Shown one piece after another: positions 7,524 through 15,866 of a stretch of 38,511 nucleotides of DNA. Each line of letters opens with the position of its first letter. Position 1 is the first letter of the stretch. The stretch is taken from positions 1 through 38,511 of the forward strand of contig UCFC01000043.1 of the NCBI GenBank assembly GCA_900471515.1, written 5' to 3'. Below the pieces are notes generated by a model. The model saw nothing but the letters and a program-made list of their open reading frames with translations. It had not been told where the DNA came from and made no database searches. Position numbers and translations under genes: made by a program. This stretch comes from Hyphomicrobiales bacterium (GTDB lineage: Bacteria > Pseudomonadota > Alphaproteobacteria > Rhizobiales > Rhizobiaceae).

Positions 7524-8969
7524 ATGAACGCCCACCCGCCCCTCCAGGAAAGAGCGCTTGCAGCCCTTTCCGCCGCGATGCCGGCGGATCTGCTCCTGTC
7601 GGACGCCGAAGCGCTCGAGCGATACAGCCGCGACTGGTCCGGAGACCACTACGGCAAGCCCCTTGCCGTCGCCCGACCCCGATCGACCGAAGAGCTCAGC
7701 CGTTTCATGGCCTGCTGCCACGAACTCAAGATCCATGTCGTGCCGCAGGGCGGGCTGACCGGGCTGGTCGGCGGGGCCGTCGCAAGCTTCCCGGGCGGTG
7801 AGGTCGTCGTATCACTCGAACGGATGAACAAGGTCCGCTCGGTCAATCCGATCGACTTCGCCATGGTGGTGGAGGCCGGCTGCATCCTGGAAGAGGCGAA
7901 GCGTCATGCCGAGGCCGCCGACTGCATCCTGCCCATCACCTTCGGGGCGCAGGGAACATGCCGCATCGGCGGCAACGTCTCCACCAATGCCGGTGGATTC
8001 AACGTCCTGCGCTACGGCATGACGCGCGATCTGGTCCTCGGTCTGGAAGTGGTGCTTGCCGACGGTCGGGTCTGGAACGGCTTGCGGACCTTGCGCAAGG
8101 ACAATCGCGGCTATGACCTGAAGCAGCTGTTCATCGGCGCCGAGGGAACACTCGGCATTATCACCGCCGTCGCGCTGAAGGTCTTTCCAAAACCCGAACA
8201 GGTGGAGACGGCCCTGGTCGGGCTCGAATCTGTCGAGGCCGCCATGCAGCTCTACTCCCGGGCGCGCCGCCAATGCAGCGACCTCTTGACCGCGTTTGAG
8301 CTCATTCTGCGCCGCGGCATCGAGATCGCCGTCAATTCGCGCGACGACCTGCCCGATCCGCTCGGTCAGCCCTATCCGGTCTATGTTCTGATCGAGGCCT
8401 CGGCTGCCGGCCGCGTCGATCTTCGTGCGCTGCTGGAGAGTTTTCTGGCCGATGCTTCCGATCTCGTCCTGGACGGCGTCATAGCTGGCAGCAAGGTGCA
8501 GGGCGACCGGCTCTGGCTGCTGCGCGAAATGATGGTGGAGGCACAGGGGCGGGGCGGGCGGTACTTGCGGACCGATGTTTCGGTGTCGATTTCGAGCCTT
8601 GCGGCTTTCGTGTCGGAAACCCTTTCGGCACTTGCCGAGAAGCATCCCGAAGCGATCGCGGTGACCTACGGTCATGTCGGCGACGGTAACATTCATCTCA
8701 ATATCGTTCCGCCGGAGGACATGCCGGCAGATCAATACGATACCCTGTTTCACGCAACGGAAGAGGTGATCTTCGATGTCATCGACCGTCACGGTGGCTC
8801 GATCAGCGCGGAACATGGCATCGGCCGGATCAAGCAGGCAGCCTTCCTGAAGCGCGCCGATCCCTTGACACTCGAACTGTCACGCCGGATCAAGGATGCC
8901 CTCGATCCGGACCATCTGTTGAGCGAGGGGCGAATCCTTACAAGCATGCGTGCCGAGGCAGAGGGATAG
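7524..8969 (+). CDS. FAD-linked D-2-hydroxyacid dehydrogenase (D-lactate or D-2-hydroxyglutarate type)
   Basis: 481 residues, the length of the GlcD/D2HGDH branch of the vanillyl-alcohol-oxidase fold. The FAD-binding PCMH domain occupies roughly residues 40-220, with VPQGGLTGLVGGAV and GGNVSTNAGGFNVLRYG. The C-terminal cap has HVGDGNIHLNIVPP and the signature SAEHGIGRIKQ, which place substrate and metal ligands in this family. It oxidises a D-2-hydroxyacid to the 2-oxoacid and passes electrons to a quinone or flavoprotein acceptor. It is first in an operon with a GntR regulator, an SDR and an FAH hydrolase. The ribosome-binding site is weak (CGGAG). D-lactate is the likeliest substrate from the neighbouring lar and glyoxalase genes; D-2-hydroxyglutarate is a real alternative. 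Confidence 0.82.
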   Translation: MNAHPPLQERALAALSAAMPADLLLSDAEALERYSRDWSGDHYGKPLAVARPRSTEELSRFMACCHELKIHVVPQGGLTGLVGGAVASFPGGEVVVSLERMNKVRSVNPIDFAMVVEAGCILEEAKRHAEAADCILPITFGAQGTCRIGGNVSTNAGGFNVLRYGMTRDLVLGLEVVLADGRVWNGLRTLRKDNRGYDLKQLFIGAEGTLGIITAVALKVFPKPEQVETALVGLESVEAAMQLYSRARRQCSDLLTAFELILRRGIEIAVNSRDDLPDPLGQPYPVYVLIEASAAGRVDLRALLESFLADASDLVLDGVIAGSKVQGDRLWLLREMMVEAQGRGGRYLRTDVSVSISSLAAFVSETLSALAEKHPEAIAVTYGHVGDGNIHLNIVPPEDMPADQYDTLFHATEEVIFDVIDRHGGSISAEHGIGRIKQAAFLKRADPLTLELSRRIKDALDPDHLLSEGRILTSMRAEAEG

Positions 8970-8973
8970 GGAC

Positions 8974-9684
8974 ATGACGTTGAAACTCGACAAGGTCAAT
9001 CGGGGGCCACACCTGTCGACACTGGTCGCAAGTTCGATTTCGCGAGAAATCGCGCAGGGGCGTCTGAAGCCCGGGGATCAGTTACCGACTGAGCAGCAGC
9101 TGGCGCAGACGTTCGGCGTCAGCCGCAATGTCGTTCGCGAAGCGATTGCCCGGCTGCGGTCAGAAGGCCGGATCTGGTCTCAACAGGGACGCGGCGCCTT
9201 TGTCGCCGACCAGCCGAATGCAACAGTGCTGACGATCGACTTCGATGCGTTGCAGCAGGCCAATGCCTTTCAGTCGCTGTTCGAACTGCGCGGCATTCTT
9301 GAAGTCCAGGCGGCGGCGCTGGCAGCCAGACGCCGGAGCGACGGCGACCTACAGGCGATGAAGGAGGCCCTCGAGACGATGCGGGCAGCCCCCTACGGCA
9401 GCGTCATGTGGCTGAAGACCGATCTCGAATTCCACAAGACTGTCGCGGCGGCAACCGGCAATATCTACATGGTCCAGTTTCTGACCTTCGTCTCCGAGAA
9501 GGTTCGCGAAAGCATCCTGGCATCCGGCAACCAGCAGGGATCGGAAGATCTCGCCGCAGTAACGCTCGGAGAGCACGAGAGAATCCTCGACGCCATCGAA
9601 GCCGGTGATGCCGATGAGGCCCAGGAAGCGATGCGCGCGCACCTGCATGGCGCCGCAAGCCGTGTCGGCCTTGCCGAGGAATAA
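8974..9684 (+). CDS. GntR-family transcriptional regulator, FadR/FCD subfamily
   Basis: 236 residues. A winged helix at about residues 15-80 contains LKPGDQLPTEQQLAQTFGVSRNVVREAIARLRSEG, the typical GntR helix-turn-helix. The FCD effector domain follows, with the metal- and ligand-binding histidines in DLEFHKTVAAATGN and in EHERILDAIEAGD. The ATG at 8974 has GAGGGATAGG upstream and lies four bases after the dehydrogenase stop; a GTG eight codons earlier lies inside that gene. FCD regulators usually bind small organic acids and release DNA. It is a good candidate for recognising the TTGTCGTACAA sites in this window, competing with the second FCD regulator at 15116. Confidence 0.9.
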   Translation: MTLKLDKVNRGPHLSTLVASSISREIAQGRLKPGDQLPTEQQLAQTFGVSRNVVREAIARLRSEGRIWSQQGRGAFVADQPNATVLTIDFDALQQANAFQSLFELRGILEVQAAALAARRRSDGDLQAMKEALETMRAAPYGSVMWLKTDLEFHKTVAAATGNIYMVQFLTFVSEKVRESILASGNQQGSEDLAAVTLGEHERILDAIEAGDADEAQEAMRAHLHGAASRVGLAEE

Positions 9685-9710
9685 TCCAATTAATCTGTAG
9701 AGGGTTACAC

Positions 9711-10454
9711 ATGACAGGTAGACTTGAGGGAAAAACGGCCGTCGTAACGGCGGCCGGGCAGGGGATGGGGCGGGCCACGGTACTGGCCTTTCTGCGGGAA
9801 GGCGCGCGCGTCTTCGCAACCGATATCGACGCGGCCAAACTGGAGACGCTTTCCGATCGCGCCGGGGTCACTCTTCGCAAGCTGGATGTGCTGAACCCCG
9901 AGGAAATCAAGGGTTTCGCAAAGGACATCGACGCGCCCGATATCCTCTTCAACTGCGCAGGCTACGTTCACAACGGTACGATCCTCGACTGTGACGAGGA
10001 CGCTTTCGACTTTTCGGTCAATCTCAACGTCCGGGCCATGTACCGCATGATCCGCGCCTTCCTGCCCGGCATGATCGAGCGGGGCGGTGGTTCGATTGTC
10101 AACATGGCATCGGTCGCCTCGACCGTCATCGCTGCGCCCAACCGTTTCATTTATGGCACGACCAAAGCGGCGGTAATCGGCCTGACGAAGTCGGTCGCCC
10201 TCGATTATGTCACCAAGGGCATCCGCGCCAATGCGATCTGCCCCGGCACGGTTGAAAGCCCGTCGCTGCAGGATCGCATGCGCGCTCAAGGCGATTACGA
10301 TCAGGCCCGCGCCGCCTTCATCGCCCGTCAGCCGATGGGCCGGCTCGGAACCGCGGAAGAAGTCGCCGAACTCGTCGTCTACCTCGCGAGCAACGAGGCG
10401 GCCTTCATGACCGGCAATGCTATCGTCATCGACGGCGGCTGGGCGAACGCCTGA
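9711..10454 (+). CDS. SDR dehydrogenase, probable 2-keto-3-deoxy-L-fuconate/rhamnonate dehydrogenase
   Basis: 247 residues, a classical short-chain dehydrogenase. The Rossmann motif TAAGQGMG (13-20), NCAG (81-84), catalytic Ser around 134-137, Tyr148 and Lys152 (YGTTK) are all present. The opening GRLEGKTAVVTAAGQGMGRAT closely recalls the dehydrogenases acting on 2-keto-3-deoxy-L-fuconate in oxidative deoxy-sugar pathways and the related DHRS6/BDH2 proteins. The reaction would be NAD-dependent oxidation of the C4 hydroxyl, giving a 2,4-diketo-3-deoxyaldonate. The next gene encodes a hydrolase of exactly that product class, which supports the call. GAGGG precedes the ATG. The subfamily assignment is from recollection of sequence style, not alignment. 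Confidence 0.72.
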   Translation: MTGRLEGKTAVVTAAGQGMGRATVLAFLREGARVFATDIDAAKLETLSDRAGVTLRKLDVLNPEEIKGFAKDIDAPDILFNCAGYVHNGTILDCDEDAFDFSVNLNVRAMYRMIRAFLPGMIERGGGSIVNMASVASTVIAAPNRFIYGTTKAAVIGLTKSVALDYVTKGIRANAICPGTVESPSLQDRMRAQGDYDQARAAFIARQPMGRLGTAEEVAELVVYLASNEAAFMTGNAIVIDGGWANA

Positions 10455-10483
10455 CCACCCCCTGGCTCCAAGAAGGAACTCAC

Positions 10484-11329
10484 ATGAAGCTCGTACGATA
10501 TGGTGTGCGCGGCGCGGAAAAGCCCGGCATCCTGGACAAGAATGGTGCGGTGCGCGATCTCAGCGGCCGCGTGGACGATATTGCCGGCGAGTCGCTGACG
10601 AGCACGGGTCTTTCAAAGCTGGCGGCGATCGATCCGGCGACGCTGCCGCTCGTCGCCGATCCTGGCCGCTACGGACCCTGCGTCGCACGCACCGGCAAAT
10701 TCATCTGCGTCGGCCTGAACTATGCCGACCACGCCGCGGAGACCGGTGCCGACATCCCGGCCGAACCGATCCTGTTCATGAAGGCGACCAGCGCCATCAC
10801 CGGGCCGAACGACAATGTCATCATTCCGCGCAAGTCGAGGAAAACCGACTGGGAAGTGGAGCTTGGCGTTGTGATCGGCGACGAAGCCCGCTACGTGTCG
10901 GAGGCGGATGCCCTGAAGCATGTTGCCGGCTATTGCCTGATCAACGATGTCTCTGAGCGCGAATTCCAGGCAGAGCGCGGCGGTCAATGGACCAAGGGCA
11001 AGTCGGCCGACAGCTTTGGTCCGATCGGTCCCTGGATGGTGACGCGCGATGAGATCGCCGATCCCCAGAACCTGAAGATGTGGCTCTCGGTCGACGGCAC
11101 GATGCGCCAGAATGGATCGACCAGGACGATGATCTTCGGCGTCGCCTTCCTGGTCCATTATATTTCGCAGTTCATGAGCCTGCAGCCGGGCGACATCATC
11201 TCCACGGGCACGCCGCCAGGCGTCGGCCTGGGCATGAAGCCGCCCGTTTTCCTGACGGCGGGACAGACGATCAAGCTCGGCATAGAGGGACTTGGTGAAC
11301 AAACCCAGCTGACGGTCGACGCGGCCTGA
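10484..11329 (+). CDS. Fumarylacetoacetate-hydrolase-family enzyme, probable 2,4-diketo-3-deoxyaldonate hydrolase
   Basis: 281 residues, matching the long-form FAH proteins used in L-fucose, L-rhamnose and related pathways (often annotated ureidoglycolate lyase). The core contains FICVGLNYADHAAETG, the metal-binding Glu-x-Glu in DWEVELGVVIG and the Asp in LINDVSERE. KGKSADSFGPIGPW and GDIISTGTPPGVG follow. The reaction is hydrolytic cleavage of a C-C bond next to a carbonyl. For 2,4-diketo-3-deoxy-L-fuconate or -rhamnonate the products are pyruvate and L-lactate, which links this gene to the lar genes that follow on the other strand. It is the last gene of its operon and ends at a hairpin shared with larB. 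Confidence 0.78.
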   Translation: MKLVRYGVRGAEKPGILDKNGAVRDLSGRVDDIAGESLTSTGLSKLAAIDPATLPLVADPGRYGPCVARTGKFICVGLNYADHAAETGADIPAEPILFMKATSAITGPNDNVIIPRKSRKTDWEVELGVVIGDEARYVSEADALKHVAGYCLINDVSEREFQAERGGQWTKGKSADSFGPIGPWMVTRDEIADPQNLKMWLSVDGTMRQNGSTRTMIFGVAFLVHYISQFMSLQPGDIISTGTPPGVGLGMKPPVFLTAGQTIKLGIEGLGEQTQLTVDAA

Positions 11330-11339
11330 CGAAGATAAG

Positions 11340-11360
11340 GGGAGGTGCGTTGCACCTCCC
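11340..11360. terminator. Bidirectional terminator hairpin between FAH gene and larB
   Basis: GGGAGGTGC (11340-11348) pairs perfectly with GCACCTCCC (11352-11360) around a 3-base loop. It lies exactly between the stop codons of two convergent genes (11329 and 11363). There is no long T-run on either strand, so termination strength is uncertain. Confidence 0.6.
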
Positions 11361-11362
11361 GC

Positions 11363-12028
11363 TCACCGTGGATTCATGGCCATCAGTATCCTGATTGCGG
11401 CACATGCTGCCCCATAACCATTGTCGATATTGCAGACCACAATGCCGGGAGCACAGCTTGCGAGCATCGCGTTGAGTGCCGTGCGACCATCTTCGGAAGC
11501 ACCGTATCCCACCGATGTCGGCACGGCGATGAGGGCGCCCGGAACGAGGCCGCCGAGCACGCTGGCGAGCGCCGCATCCATACCGGCAACGGCGATGACG
11601 ACAGGGTGACGGCGAATGTCCTCGATGCGCTCCATCAGCCGCCAGAGGCCGGCAACGCCGACGTCGGTAATCAGCGTTGCCTCGATGCCGGTGTGGCGCA
11701 ACGTGCGGGCAGTTTCCCGTGCCACGCCTGAATCGGATGTGCCGGCCGCGACGATGGCCACCTTGCCAGCAACGGAGACCGGCGACACGGGGCCGAAGAA
11801 GGCGGTGCGCGAGAGGGGGCAATAGTCGATATCGGCGGCAAGCATGGAGGGCAGGACGGCAAGCTTGCCCGCATCGAGGCGGGTGAGCAGCAGGCCGGCA
11901 CCCCGTTCGTGCGCGCTTTCCAGAATGGTTGCAATCTGTTCGGTAGTTTTGCCTTCACAGAAGACCGCTTCATGAATGCCGATGCGGGCGGCGCGGGCGA
12001 AGTCGAAAACGACGTCTGACGTGCTCAC
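11363..12028 (-). CDS. larB: LarB, nickel-pincer cofactor biosynthesis (nicotinate adenine dinucleotide carboxylase/hydrolase)
   Basis: 221 residues. The C-terminal half resembles PurE/AIR carboxylase: VAIVAAGTSDSGVARETARTLRHTG, then ITDVGVAGLWRL, VVIAVAGMDAALASVLGGL, AVPTSVGYGAS and the closing NIDNGYGAA. This set is diagnostic of LarB, which carboxylates and hydrolyses nicotinate adenine dinucleotide to begin nickel-pincer nucleotide synthesis. The start is a GTG (12026-12028) overlapping the larE stop codon in a GTGA junction. It is the last gene of the operon running from the dehydrogenase gene at 14993 through larC and larE. Confidence 0.92.
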   Translation of the reverse strand: MSTSDVVFDFARAARIGIHEAVFCEGKTTEQIATILESAHERGAGLLLTRLDAGKLAVLPSMLAADIDYCPLSRTAFFGPVSPVSVAGKVAIVAAGTSDSGVARETARTLRHTGIEATLITDVGVAGLWRLMERIEDIRRHPVVIAVAGMDAALASVLGGLVPGALIAVPTSVGYGASEDGRTALNAMLASCAPGIVVCNIDNGYGAACAAIRILMAMNPR

Positions 12029-12822
12029 GGGCTTGTTCCGATGAAGGCGCTGCCGTTGCGATAGGGCGCAAAGCTGATCGACTGATTTACGAGGGCCATC
12101 GGCAGGAGGGAGGCGATGATATTGGCAAGCGCCGGCTGGCTGCCCGGTGCCATCGCGGTGAGAGCCTGTTCGTCGAGTTCGATCACGATGCCGCTTTTGC
12201 GCACACGGCAGCGTACGGTTCTCGGCGCGAGTTCCGCGCCGATCAGGCGCTCGATGGCATGGATCGCCGTCAGCGTCTCGGGATCGATGGCGATCATGGT
12301 CTCGACACGGCTCGACAGGCAGGGTGAAGCCGGCAGCTCGGCAAGATCATCGAGGCCCAGGTCATGCGCAAGCGCGCGCACGTCTTTCTTGTTGATGCCG
12401 GCTTCGAGATAGGGGTGACGGACGTGATGGTCGCGGGCGGCATCGAGGCCGGGGCGATATTCGACGAGATCGTCGGTATTGGCGCCCGAAAGGATCTGGC
12501 GGTCGGAGATCTTGCTGATCGCTCCGTAGAGATTGCCCTTGCAGAAGAAGCAGCGGTTGACCGGGTTGGCGACATAGTTCTCGTCGGCGAATTCGCCGGC
12601 ATCGAGGATGCGAAGGTCCCAGCCCTCGCTGCGGGCAAAACGGCGAACGCGCTCGGTCGCTTCCGGCGGCACCGCCGGAGAAACGGCGTGCATCATGGTC
12701 ACGCGGTCATGGCCGAGCACGTGGTTGGCGATGACGGCGAGCGTCATGGAATCGACTCCGCCGCTGACGGCAACCGCCGAGGCCTCCAGCGAAGACAGCA
12801 CCGCCTCCAGCTTCTGCCTCAT
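12025..12822 (-). CDS. larE: LarE, ATP-dependent sulfur transferase for nickel-pincer cofactor
   Basis: 265 residues. The PP-loop SGGVDS is at 20-25, with NPVNRCFFCK (Cys91, Cys94) and LPASPCLSSRVET (Cys168) downstream. LarE adenylates the pyridinium biscarboxylate precursor and installs two sulfur atoms. In Lactiplantibacillus plantarum one sacrificial cysteine donates the sulfur, and Cys168 lies in the segment where that residue is expected. Whether the other two cysteines make this a cluster-dependent, non-sacrificial form cannot be told by eye. It overlaps larC upstream (ATGA) and larB downstream, so the three genes look translationally coupled. Confidence 0.93.
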   Translation of the reverse strand: MRQKLEAVLSSLEASAVAVSGGVDSMTLAVIANHVLGHDRVTMMHAVSPAVPPEATERVRRFARSEGWDLRILDAGEFADENYVANPVNRCFFCKGNLYGAISKISDRQILSGANTDDLVEYRPGLDAARDHHVRHPYLEAGINKKDVRALAHDLGLDDLAELPASPCLSSRVETMIAIDPETLTAIHAIERLIGAELAPRTVRCRVRKSGIVIELDEQALTAMAPGSQPALANIIASLLPMALVNQSISFAPYRNGSAFIGTSP

Positions 12823-14069
12823 GACTTCTCCTCCTCGATACGGTCTTCCGCCAGCCGGCGAAGCCTTGTCCGCGCGGCACTCGTTTTGACTGCGGTGAGA
12901 TCGTCGGCCTCCAATTTGGCCGTGCGGCCTGACGGGCGTTCGACGACTTTCAGGCGCAAGGACCGCCCACCGGCTTCGACCGTGCCTGCCTGCCGCGGCA
13001 GGATGGTTCTGTCCGTCAGCGAATGGCGGATGCCGATGGTGGTCGTCTCGTCGAAGACGGCGGCGAGGATGTCGTCGCGGGCCGCTGGCTCGGTAAGGAT
13101 CCGCAGATGCGTCATCATCCGGCCCTTCTTGCCGAAGACCGGCATCTGCACGATATCGAGTACGCCCTTGTTGCTGCGCAGATTGTCAATTGCATGCGCC
13201 ATGTCCTCGCCGGTCTGATCGTCGATCTCGCATTCAAGAACGACCACCTGATCCTGTGGCAGAGGTGGGTCAAAAGTTTCGAAGGCAAGCAGGCGGACGC
13301 AATTGCTCAATCCCGGTAAACGTTTCGTGCCGAAGCCGTAGGACGAGCCAATCAGTCGCCGTGGGATGCGGATGCTTTCAAAGGGATCGCAGAGATGGCG
13401 CAGGATCGCCGCCCCCGTCGGCGTCACTCGCTCGCCGGCAATGCCGTCATCGATCGTGGTAAAACCCTCGAGCAGCAGGGCGGTTGCCGGTGCAGGAACG
13501 GGCAGCAGGCCGTGGGCCGTACGCACCCGGCCCGACCCCAGCGGCAGGGCGCCGATGGTCCATCTGGCAGCACCGATCCTGGCAATCAGCCAGGCGGCGG
13601 CAACGATATCGGCAATCGAATCCCAGGCGCCGACTTCGTGGAAGCGTACATGTTCGGGAGTGACGCCGTGCACCCGTCCTTCGGCTTCGGCCAGATGGGT
13701 GAAGATGGCTATGGCGTGCCTCACCGTCTCGCGGTCGAGCTTCGAGATAACAAGCGCTTCGCGGATCAGCCTCCACTCGGCGTGAGCATGATGGCGGTGG
13801 GCATGATGATCGTCGCCGTGATCATACCTGCCTTGCGCATGAACATCCTGTTCTTCCGCCCGCCGGCCCTTGCGGCGCACGCTGAAGCGGCGCCCGGTCA
13901 GGACGCCGTCATTGTATCCGGCAAGCTCGAATTCCACGCCCTCGATCAGCGGGCAAAGCGACAGTGCCGCTATCAGTCCCGGCTCCAGATCCGGCCGGAA
14001 GTCCAGAAGCGCGGCCGCGAACATGTCACCCGCAATCCCACCGACGGCGTCGAGATGAAACTCTAGCAT
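12819..14069 (-). CDS. larC: LarC, nickel insertase for nickel-pincer cofactor (uninterrupted form)
   Basis: 416 residues in one reading frame. The N-terminus FHLDAVGGIAGDMFAAALLD and the segment HFR/EVGAWDSIADIVAAAWLI type as LarC (DUF111). A histidine-rich stretch at about 77-96 (His77, 84, 88, 89, 91, 93, 94, 96) probably binds or buffers nickel. LarC uses CTP to insert nickel into the dithio-pyridinium intermediate. In L. plantarum the gene is split and joined by ribosomal frameshifting; here no shift is needed. A GGAG lies before the ATG, 12 bases after the upstream dehydrogenase gene. Confidence 0.93.
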   Translation of the reverse strand: MLEFHLDAVGGIAGDMFAAALLDFRPDLEPGLIAALSLCPLIEGVEFELAGYNDGVLTGRRFSVRRKGRRAEEQDVHAQGRYDHGDDHHAHRHHAHAEWRLIREALVISKLDRETVRHAIAIFTHLAEAEGRVHGVTPEHVRFHEVGAWDSIADIVAAAWLIARIGAARWTIGALPLGSGRVRTAHGLLPVPAPATALLLEGFTTIDDGIAGERVTPTGAAILRHLCDPFESIRIPRRLIGSSYGFGTKRLPGLSNCVRLLAFETFDPPLPQDQVVVLECEIDDQTGEDMAHAIDNLRSNKGVLDIVQMPVFGKKGRMMTHLRILTEPAARDDILAAVFDETTTIGIRHSLTDRTILPRQAGTVEAGGRSLRLKVVERPSGRTAKLEADDLTAVKTSAARTRLRRLAEDRIEEEKS

Positions 14070-14081
14070 GAAGGGCTCCGC

Positions 14082-14993
14082 CTATTGCGCCGTTGCGCGC
14101 GTTTCTATCAACGAGACGCCGTTCAACGCGGCCACCACGTCCGACAAGGCCGGGACGAAGGCTTCGCCTTTGCCGGAGGCGACGGCTGCGGCAAAGCTGT
14201 TGCGCACGGTTGCGCCGACCGGGTTGGCCGCCTGGACGGACTGTGCGAAGGCCGCAAGATAGGACATATCCTTCAAGGCATTGACCATGGCAAAGCGCTG
14301 AGCGTTCTCGTTGCGGTTGAGGACGAAATCGAAGAAGGCCTGGTAGAAGCCGCAATCCATGCGGCTGCCCCGCAGCACGCTGTCGAAGATCTGCGGCGTC
14401 AACCCCGCCTTGGCTGCCAGCATCAGCGCTTCCGAATAGATCGCCGAATATCCCATGGAGACGAAATTGTTGAGGAGCTTCATCGTGTGGCCTGTACCGA
14501 CGCCACCGGTCGCGACGATGCGTGCCGAGAAGGCCTCCAGAATCGGGCGGGCGCGCTCGACCGCATCCGCCTTTCCGCCCACCATGACGTCGAGTTTGCC
14601 TTCGGCGGCTTCTTTCGGCGTGCGGGCGAGTGGTGCATCGACCAGATCGATGCCGATCGACGCGAGCTCTTCGGCGAGCCGGATCGTTACGGCGGGATTC
14701 GAGGTGGAGCAGTCGATCAATAGAAGAGGCTTTCGGGCAGCGGCAATGCCGTCCTTGCCCGAGATGATGTCCTGAACCTGCTCCGAACCGGTCACGCAAA
14801 GGAGAATGACATCGGATTGCTCCGCCAGTTCCTTCGGGGTTGCGACTTCGTTGGCGCCGAGAGCTTTTAGCCTTTCTACAGCCTCTCGCCTCCTGTGGGC
14901 AAGCACGCCAACCGACCATCCCTTGGTGAGCAGGTTGGCAGCCATACCGGCCCCCATGGCACCGAGACCGATAAATCCGATTTTGTCTTTCAT
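14082..14993 (-). CDS. NAD(P)-dependent beta-hydroxyacid dehydrogenase (3-hydroxyisobutyrate dehydrogenase-like)
   Basis: 303 residues. The N-terminal Rossmann motif is GFIGLGAMGAGMAANLLTKG, followed by IDCSTSNPAVTIRLAEEL and the substrate loop DAPLARTPKEAAEGKLDVMVGG. The catalytic lysine lies in GHTMKLLNNFVSMG. Family members oxidise or reduce 3-hydroxyisobutyrate, tartronate semialdehyde and similar beta-hydroxyacids; the substrate here is unknown. GGGAGG precedes the ATG. It is the first gene of the operon that supplies the LarA cofactor, so it probably acts on a hydroxyacid linked to the racemase. A tartronate-semialdehyde reductase feeding the glycerate kinase at the left edge is another reading. 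Confidence 0.85.
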   Translation of the reverse strand: MKDKIGFIGLGAMGAGMAANLLTKGWSVGVLAHRRREAVERLKALGANEVATPKELAEQSDVILLCVTGSEQVQDIISGKDGIAAARKPLLLIDCSTSNPAVTIRLAEELASIGIDLVDAPLARTPKEAAEGKLDVMVGGKADAVERARPILEAFSARIVATGGVGTGHTMKLLNNFVSMGYSAIYSEALMLAAKAGLTPQIFDSVLRGSRMDCGFYQAFFDFVLNRNENAQRFAMVNALKDMSYLAAFAQSVQAANPVGATVRNSFAAAVASGKGEAFVPALSDVVAALNGVSLIETRATAQ

Positions 14994-15115
14994 TTTTGCC
15001 TCCCAGTTCGTTAAGGTTTCATCTGGCGAGCCGGCTTTTGCTTTTTCGGTGCGAATGGACTAGGCACGATGCCAACAGCCTGTCGCCGGGCAGCAGGAAC
15101 GGAACACGACACAGC

Positions 15116-15862
15116 ATGAAGGACAGGGACAGCGCCCTCTTCAATACCATCCAGCAGATGCCCAATCTGCGCAGCGGCCTCGCCGACAGCCTGATTGCGC
15201 AGATCGAGTCCGGCGACCTGAAGCCCGGCCAGCGACTGCCGACCGAGCAGGCCATCATGGAGGCAACGGGCGTCAGCAGAACCATCGTGCGCGAGGCGCT
15301 GGCGACGTTGCGGGCCAAGGGGATGATTACCACGCGCCAGGGTCTTGGCGCTTTTGTCTCGAGCGATCCGACGCCGAGGTCTTTCTCCATCATCCCGACC
15401 GATCTGGAATCGATCGATGAAGTGCTGCGTGTGCTCGAGCTGCGCATTGGCATTGAATATGAGGCTGCAGGTCTCGCAGCCCTTCGCCGTTCCCCCGAAG
15501 ATATCGCCCGTATGCAGGACCGGCTTGATGCGCTCGACCGGGCGATCGCTGAAGGCGGCTATGGCGCGGAAGAGGACTTTGCCTTTCATCGGGCGATCCT
15601 CGTTGCCACCCAAAACTCCTACTACAGTCGACTTTTCGATACGTTCGGAACGGCCATGGTGCCGCGGCAATGGACCCGGCTCGATAGGATGAGCGCGGCC
15701 GAACGGGGAAGGCATGCGGCGCGGATGCGGCGGGAACACCACGCCATCTTCAACGCGATCCGTGACGGCAACGAAGCGGCCGCCCGCAAAGCCTTGCGCA
15801 ACCACCTTGCAAAGAGCACCGCTCGCTTCGAGGAACTGCGCGACGCCAATCTGCATCGTTGA
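15116..15862 (+). CDS. GntR-family transcriptional regulator, FCD subfamily (second copy)
   Basis: 248 residues from ATG 15116; a longer in-frame start exists but would overlap the divergent promoter. The winged-helix motif is LKPGQRLPTEQAIMEATGVSRTIVREALATLRAKGMITTRQG. The FCD domain carries EEDFAFHRAILVATQNSYY and REHHAIFNAIRDGNEAAARKALRNHL with the expected histidines. It is divergent from the lar accessory operon and convergent with larA, four bases from its stop codon. The position suggests it controls one or both lar units in response to a hydroxyacid. It differs clearly from the regulator at 8974 outside the helix-turn-helix. Confidence 0.9.
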   Translation: MKDRDSALFNTIQQMPNLRSGLADSLIAQIESGDLKPGQRLPTEQAIMEATGVSRTIVREALATLRAKGMITTRQGLGAFVSSDPTPRSFSIIPTDLESIDEVLRVLELRIGIEYEAAGLAALRRSPEDIARMQDRLDALDRAIAEGGYGAEEDFAFHRAILVATQNSYYSRLFDTFGTAMVPRQWTRLDRMSAAERGRHAARMRREHHAIFNAIRDGNEAAARKALRNHLAKSTARFEELRDANLHR

Positions 15863-15866
15863 CCGC

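Noticed and set aside
12364..14066. Long plus-strand frames opposite larE and larC
   Set aside because: Antisense shadows of well-supported lar genes; no ribosome-binding sites or recognisable domains.
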